From positions 1 through 64,000 of the forward strand of contig NZ_JOFH01000026.1 in the NCBI RefSeq assembly GCF_000721235.1: DNA of 64,000 nt, read 5' to 3'. This stretch comes from Streptomyces olivaceus. GTDB taxonomy: Bacteria > Actinomycetota > Actinomycetes > Streptomycetales > Streptomycetaceae. The position numbers and the translations under genes were made by a program. The notes beneath the pieces are model-generated. The model worked only from the letters and a program-made list of their open reading frames with translations. It was not told the DNA's origin and searched no databases. Position 1 is the stretch's first letter; each line of letters begins with the position of its first letter. Of this stretch, positions 62,701 through 64,000 are shown piece after piece.

Positions 62701-63162
62701 TCGCTGCACCTGCTCGACCCGCCGCCGCCCGGCAGCGGCGCGGTGTTCCAGGAGTACGACGAACGGCAGTTGAAGACGGTCTTCGCCGCCGAGCTGGGAC
62801 TGGGCGGCGAAGAGACCGGGCCCGGGAGGCAGGCGGACACCTACGCGGACCGCCTCACCCGCTGCTGCGTGGCCAACCTGCACAGCATGGCCGGTCACCG
62901 GCTGCCCCGGATCACCGTGACGGCCACCCGGCTCTGGCTCGCCCAGGACCCCGTCGAGGGCCTGCCGTCGCTCGGCACCCCCGTGGAGCAGCGGGCCCGT
63001 TGGCGTGCCCACCTGCCGGAGCCGACGGCCTCGGAGGTGCTGGACACGACGCACTACGGCGTCGTCCGCCCTCCCCATGCCGCGGCCGTGGCGCACGCGG
63101 TCAACGAGGCCGTCCACGAGGCCGTGGCCGAGGGCCCGACGGACGGGTCCGCCGCCCGCTGA
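53710..63162 (+). CDS. Hybrid NRPS-PKS, A-T-C-A-T-KS-KR-T-TE (detoxin/rimosamide-type)
   Basis: 3150 aa from ATG at 53710. Order of domains: A1 (about 25-510; YTSGTTGRPKG near 165), T1 with Ser559 in GGDSL, C (about 619-1055; HHIAVDG), A2 (about 1075-1575; FTSGSTGTPKG), T2 with Ser1621 in GASSL, a Gly/Ala/Thr linker (about 1662-1705), KS (1707-2113; Cys1862 in TACSSS, HGTGT, KSQIGHLGAAAG), KR (about 2298-2760; GGTGGLGTG, Ser/Tyr/Asn in CSSMSA and FDYAAAN), ACP T3 with Ser2822, and TE (about 2890-3140; Ser2976 in GWSFG, His near 3115). No AT follows the KS; about 185 linker residues lie there. Pocket codes by hand alignment: A1 D-A-F-L-L-G-G-T-F-K (valine-like), A2 D-V-Q-V-V-A-Q-V-V-K (proline-like start). 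Predicted chain: Val-Pro-C2, with ketone reduction. Confidence 0.92.
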   Translation: MNHTARGMMRTPALSTGLARAVHERAGLTPHAPAVSDGGRTLDYAALDAEAAGAAAALRALRVGPGDAVAVALPRSWQLVCVMLGVLRLGARVVPVDLQSPAERRDHVLADSGAVVHVHTGDAPHGLPPGVAAVPVDGLLRDGRDAVDRPSPPDTAPPVSFVFYTSGTTGRPKGVEVRDAGILRLARPGYLRLEETERFACLANPAFDALSFEVWVPLLTGGCCVVLADDDVQSPERLAEVLLRERVDTAFVTAALFNAVVATVPDCFAGLGQLLIGGEQLNARAVRSWYRHNAGSGTRLYNGYGPTECSTFALCHPIPRDLDTPVVPIGRTLPETGATLVVPGTTREAAPGEVAELLLSGAGLAAGYRNLPEESARRFVPLSRPDGPPVVHYRTGDLVRRDARGDIEYIGRADRQVKVRGFRIEPGELEQRILAHPAVRQAHVCTRRAGGDGPNELLAYLVVDSALTWAEFDRHLAAHLPAYMRPHHLYRIDAVPRTANGKADQAALLARTDPPWRPDGDAAEVTDPVQRELLEMAGRVLGLPDLRPGDTWIACGGDSLTALRLRFEIRRRWNRDLPQSLVLRGDLAALAEAVRAAPDTDAPGYPSASAAGAGSAPATSEQQRLWLIQQQSPHSRAYDVRLAFAVEGEVDVPALRRASSRLVARHPALRTAFEAAPEGLLQVVGEPYDPWVPAERPHASPGVVAGGVPDPGAPQDAFFAEPFDLSRPRMLRMGLLPAETGSGSVLLLHLHHIAVDGWSVNVLLRDLSDGYAAALAGGEDAPDRAAPAPTPLDFAVWQERWRAEPAYDALRTGLLAHYADRTEPGRAVPQPAPHPADRPGAALLHTQLDVVRRAALDRLCGAAGLTRFQVLLAVYAWALYGVTGDARPRVAAPVAGRPVREFEDSVGMFANTVLLPLDVSPRRELRQELLRLGRDTQEVLERQDVALADVVQGQGPRRRAGSPFDFLFVLENTDFDSLELPGCETSPRWPVPAGAKCPVTLSVIERPDGLACQWEYAPEHFTPERAAALAELFRRGVDALTEEHSATGTVADLVAGHRGSLPEPGRGESRAWAWTTVAEGFALQVARTPSDPALMTAEGPVDYRTLDAWAAALAADLRATAGARDAEGPCHVALFLEPSVEHVVALLALARLNLTAVPVDPSYPPALLRQILEQTDPLCVLLPPGDQSAFDAVDPRGRLGLPRRTVTLSAAPDPALPVPPHRGERPLYTLFTSGSTGTPKGVRVYDRTLCNLLQWQAASGGLGSAAATQQFSMLSFDVSFQEIFGTLCSGGCLHLVRPGLRQDVPALLDRLEAAGIERLFLPFVALQMLAEHAVHLGRYPSRLREVVTAGEQLVSTDAVRRWFAGMPGSRLFNQYGPTETHVVSSLCLDGDPSRWPERPAIGGPVANAVLHVVDEAGLPVPPGCPGDLLLGGVIDAPCYLGDGRLNEERFTELPGQGLFYRSGDRARFDSDGLLHFLGRADDQVKLSGHRLEPGQVEAALLRHPAVVGAVVAVDGGELVACLRCGDAAPSPAELREHLAGLLPAHVRVARYRLLAELPRTPSGKLDREAALRAPSRELPGAHRAADGPSSGREAALAAAFEEATGSAIGPDQTYFEAGASSLDLMRFHLRCTTVLGLPLTVADLFEHVTVRRLARFLDTDAGAGTGGGAGAGMSTGTATSTSVGAGTGDHAGAGAGDLTGAAAGAEGIAVVGMAVRAPGAPDLAAFWELIASGAGGIEYFDAPEGVVGARSQMDGLLAFDPERFGISRQEARLMDPQQRHLLMACVEALAHAGLADTGAARVGLVAGAGENTYFQAMLREADPAHLPDGFQLALHHDKDFLATKAAYHLGLTGPVLAAQTACSSSLVAVHLAAGMLRQGDADVMLAGGVLVDTSLSQGYRYRPQHILSADGHCRPFSDDADGTVGGSGTGVLVLKPLSRARADGDTVYAVITGSAVNNDGSAKLGYSAPSLAGQRAAVRTALRRSGRPGSDVAYVEAHGTGTRLGDPVEAEALRQALGTTEPDHCALTSVKSQIGHLGAAAGAVGLIRAVLSVHHGVIPPTRGFRALNPEIGPDPTPFYVPTEALPWPARRDRVAAVSSFGIGGTNAHVVLEGGSAAGPPPDAADSGAADQEVVPLVVLSAAGAVRLRSDASRIADYLERRPEAYGQVLRHLQAGRPQERLRAAAVCPTPLSAVDWLRAAAASSAEPGAGERPAAPPRDPVAAAECRSVSELADAWLAGRTVAWPEGSAQAPWDFPPPSFDLADFHFGRASAAHSAPAPSGALAAARTPERLPEAQWLHQPQWVRLRRAATVPRGDRARTLVVVAEGPADAALVDAFAAGHRRVVWVRASADRARTGADRFEADPADPAHLRYVLDAVTEDGPPGVDWVHMLPLSVDGPVHATSVDRAAWACLDTPAALLRAVSGRPYAALLRPWWVSRGARPVHGDVSRPETALLAGVTEVGPQEGAPRGHWVDLPGTGAWAAQLAALFAEPETAGLPRQLALRQGCWWEQVLLPVAAAPDHEGEPLPASEGDHLILGGTGGLGTGIAAWLLAHTPGRVLLLSRRPRLPEVLAPWAERVELVDADLAAEPTAEVAERIASRTTGLASVVHAAGVAAGGLVARRDAEDMRKALAPKLRGALLVEQLIEEHRPALAVYCSSMSAHLGGVGQFDYAAANALLDAFARYGGPGGGTTARSALAWDVWRETGMAVRTLHSDARHRAHLGVGLTVDEGQRVFARAVGLGLPHLLVSTTDVEESRVFYEGAGHDASGVPAARLPGAPAGDRAPAPDSARKLLAEQLCILLGVDRLDPDASLYDLGADSLTLLSVIEAVDRSFGVELDLGSLSHRVSLDEIVARLDEARGEADRTQDSQDHLNPEEGKDEDGDGDGVTLTVWQQGAGRDVVCLVHPVGGDVQAYRFLAAEIDPGATVALIADPGLRGRELPRWTIAERAHHYLAALRARFPETTWRWHLAGWSFGAWVAAGMAAEAESAGRPARSLHLLDPPPPGSGAVFQEYDERQLKTVFAAELGLGGEETGPGRQADTYADRLTRCCVANLHSMAGHRLPRITVTATRLWLAQDPVEGLPSLGTPVEQRARWRAHLPEPTASEVLDTTHYGVVRPPHAAAVAHAVNEAVHEAVAEGPTDGSAAR
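58694..58828 (+). repeat. Low-complexity Gly/Ala/Thr linker repeat inside the megasynthase
   Basis: The DNA consists of slipped GGTGCGGG, GGTACGGG and ACGAGTACG-like units and encodes a run of about 45 Gly, Ala, Thr and Ser residues between T2 and KS. In-frame length changes would keep the gene intact. It joins the NRPS part to the PKS part flexibly. Confidence 0.75.
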
Positions 63163-63231
63163 CACAGCCGTACCCCGCAAGCCGCGCCGCCCCACCACCA
63201 CTTCCGCCCACCACCCCCTGAGGAGAACGCG

Positions 63232-64000
63232 ATGGAAGCCTACGAACTCGCCGCGCTGGAAGCCGTCACGACCAGGCCGCCGAGGGCCTACGAGCACATC
63301 TCCGTGACCCCTCTGACCCCCCTCACCGGCGCCGAGGTCACCGGCGCGGACCTCTCCCGGCTCAGCGACGCCGCGCTGGCCGAGATCAGGACGGCGTTCC
63401 TCGACCATCACGTCCTGGTCTTCCGCGACCAGGAGATCACCACGGACGAGCACAAGCGCTTCGCCGCCCACTTCGGTGAGCTGCGGCCGGTCAACCCTCC
63501 GCCGCCCGAGGGCGACCCCGTGGTGCTGGAGATCAAGACCAGCGCGGCGGCGGGCAACGTCGCGGGCAACGCCTGGCACGCCGACGGCACGGCCGACCTC
63601 GAACCGTCGCTCGGCTCGATGCTCTACATCACCGAGACGCCGGAGGGCGGCAGCGGGGGTGACACGCTGTTCGCCAACATGCACCTGGCCTACGAGATGC
63701 TGTCGCCCACGATGCGCGGCATCCTGGACGGCCTGACGGCCATTCACGACGGCGCGCAGAGCTTCCGCGGCTACAGCGTGCCGCCGAACTACGAGGTCCC
63801 GGTGAGCGAGCACCCGGTGGTGGTGCGGCACCCCGAGACCGACCGCCCGATCCTGTACGTCAACCAGGCCTACGTCTCCCGGATCCCGCAGCTCTCCGAG
63901 CAGGAGAGCGACGCCCTGCTCCAGATGCTCTTCGCCCTCGTGCCGCAGCGCCCGCTGCTCACCTGCCGGGTCCGCTGGACGCCCGGCACGCTGGTCTTCT
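63232..64000 (+). CDS. TauD/TfdA-family Fe(II)/2-oxoglutarate dioxygenase (partial, cut by window end)
   Basis: Partial: 256 codons from ATG at 63232, open to the window end. GAGGAGAACGCG gives a ribosome site. TauD-fold motifs: ITPLTG-like start, LVFRDQEITTDEHKRFAAHFG, the iron-binding HxD in NAWHADGTAD (His116, Asp118), GGDTLFANMHLAYEML, RGILDGLTAIHD, and HPVVVRHPETDRPILYVNQAYVSRI. The distal iron ligand histidine and 2-oxoglutarate-binding arginine lie beyond the window. In the detoxin/rimosamide cluster the TauD-like enzyme is thought to hydroxylate the proline-derived ring. It starts 69 bp after the hybrid synthase, in the same operon. Confidence 0.87.
   Translation, partial: MEAYELAALEAVTTRPPRAYEHISVTPLTPLTGAEVTGADLSRLSDAALAEIRTAFLDHHVLVFRDQEITTDEHKRFAAHFGELRPVNPPPPEGDPVVLEIKTSAAAGNVAGNAWHADGTADLEPSLGSMLYITETPEGGSGGDTLFANMHLAYEMLSPTMRGILDGLTAIHDGAQSFRGYSVPPNYEVPVSEHPVVVRHPETDRPILYVNQAYVSRIPQLSEQESDALLQMLFALVPQRPLLTCRVRWTPGTLVF

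Noticed and set aside
1..64000. CRISPR array, tRNA, rRNA, insertion sequence or attachment site
   Set aside because: I looked for regular spacer repeats, cloverleaf-like tRNA features, transposase motifs and terminal inverted repeats and recognised none; a tRNA or ncRNA scan would be needed to be certain.

Overview
The window is chromosomal DNA of a Streptomyces or very close relative. G+C is very high, G/C dominates third codon positions, GTG and TTG starts are common, and purine-rich ribosome binding sites lie 5-9 nt upstream of many starts. Family content is typically streptomycete: SpoIIE-type PP2C phosphatase, divergent EF-Tu, Tat-exported PhoD, Lnt and a DUF3037/HipA-like pair. From memory only, the order divergent EF-Tu, uppP, lnt, ung, two FabG-like reductases resembles the SCO13xx arm region of S. 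coelicolor. No tRNA, rRNA, IS element, integrase or CRISPR array was recognised.

0-9.5 kb: acyl-CoA dehydrogenase, a DUF2156 transferase overlapping a small membrane protein, a PhoD-type phosphatase with a possible PHO box, an ACT-GNAT acetyltransferase, a DUF885 peptidase, an SDR and an orphan Imm21 protein. 9.6-15.4 kb: sbcC/sbcD (GTGA overlap) divergent from a cardiolipin-synthase-like phospholipase D. 15.4-25.4 kb: PP2C phosphatase, MarR, IMPACT family, CoA-binding protein, YbaK-type deacylase, XRE-cupin regulator, two left-handed beta-helix enzymes, a DedA protein, a hotdog protein, and two tandem paralogous membrane-anchored extracytoplasmic proteins separated by three 19-nt repeats.

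25.4-43 kb: spermidine-synthase-like protein, divergent EF-Tu, AlkD-like glycosylase, VTT-domain protein, UppP, a secreted I36 protease inhibitor carrying the only in-frame TTA codon I noticed, two MarR regulators with palindromic sites nearby, an MBL-fold hydrolase, Lnt, a Gfo/Idh/MocA oxidoreductase, DinB, lipoproteins, uracil-DNA glycosylase, an oligopeptide-type binding lipoprotein, and a two-gene FabG-like operon ending at a 17-bp perfect hairpin. 43-49 kb: an Asp/Gly-rich surface protein, the HipA-like/DUF3037 pair, an MmyB-type regulator divergent from a DHA2-type MFS exporter, and a TetX-like flavin monooxygenase.

49.8-64 kb, cut by the window end, is the main find: the core of a nonribosomal peptide-polyketide cluster. 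An NRPS (C-A-T-TE) overlaps by ATGA a hybrid megasynthase (A-T-C-A-T-KS-KR-T-TE, no AT domain), followed by a TauD-like dioxygenase. This trio, with a valine-like first pocket, a proline-like second pocket and one reduced ketide extension, matches the architecture known for the detoxin/rimosamide family. The hybrid would build Val-Pro-C2 and reduce it to a detoxinine-type beta-hydroxy acid; the separate NRPS would supply a further, possibly aromatic, residue; the TauD enzyme would hydroxylate the pyrrolidine. Unusual points are the missing AT, two thioesterases, an atypical adenylation pocket in the separate NRPS, and a low-complexity linker before the KS.
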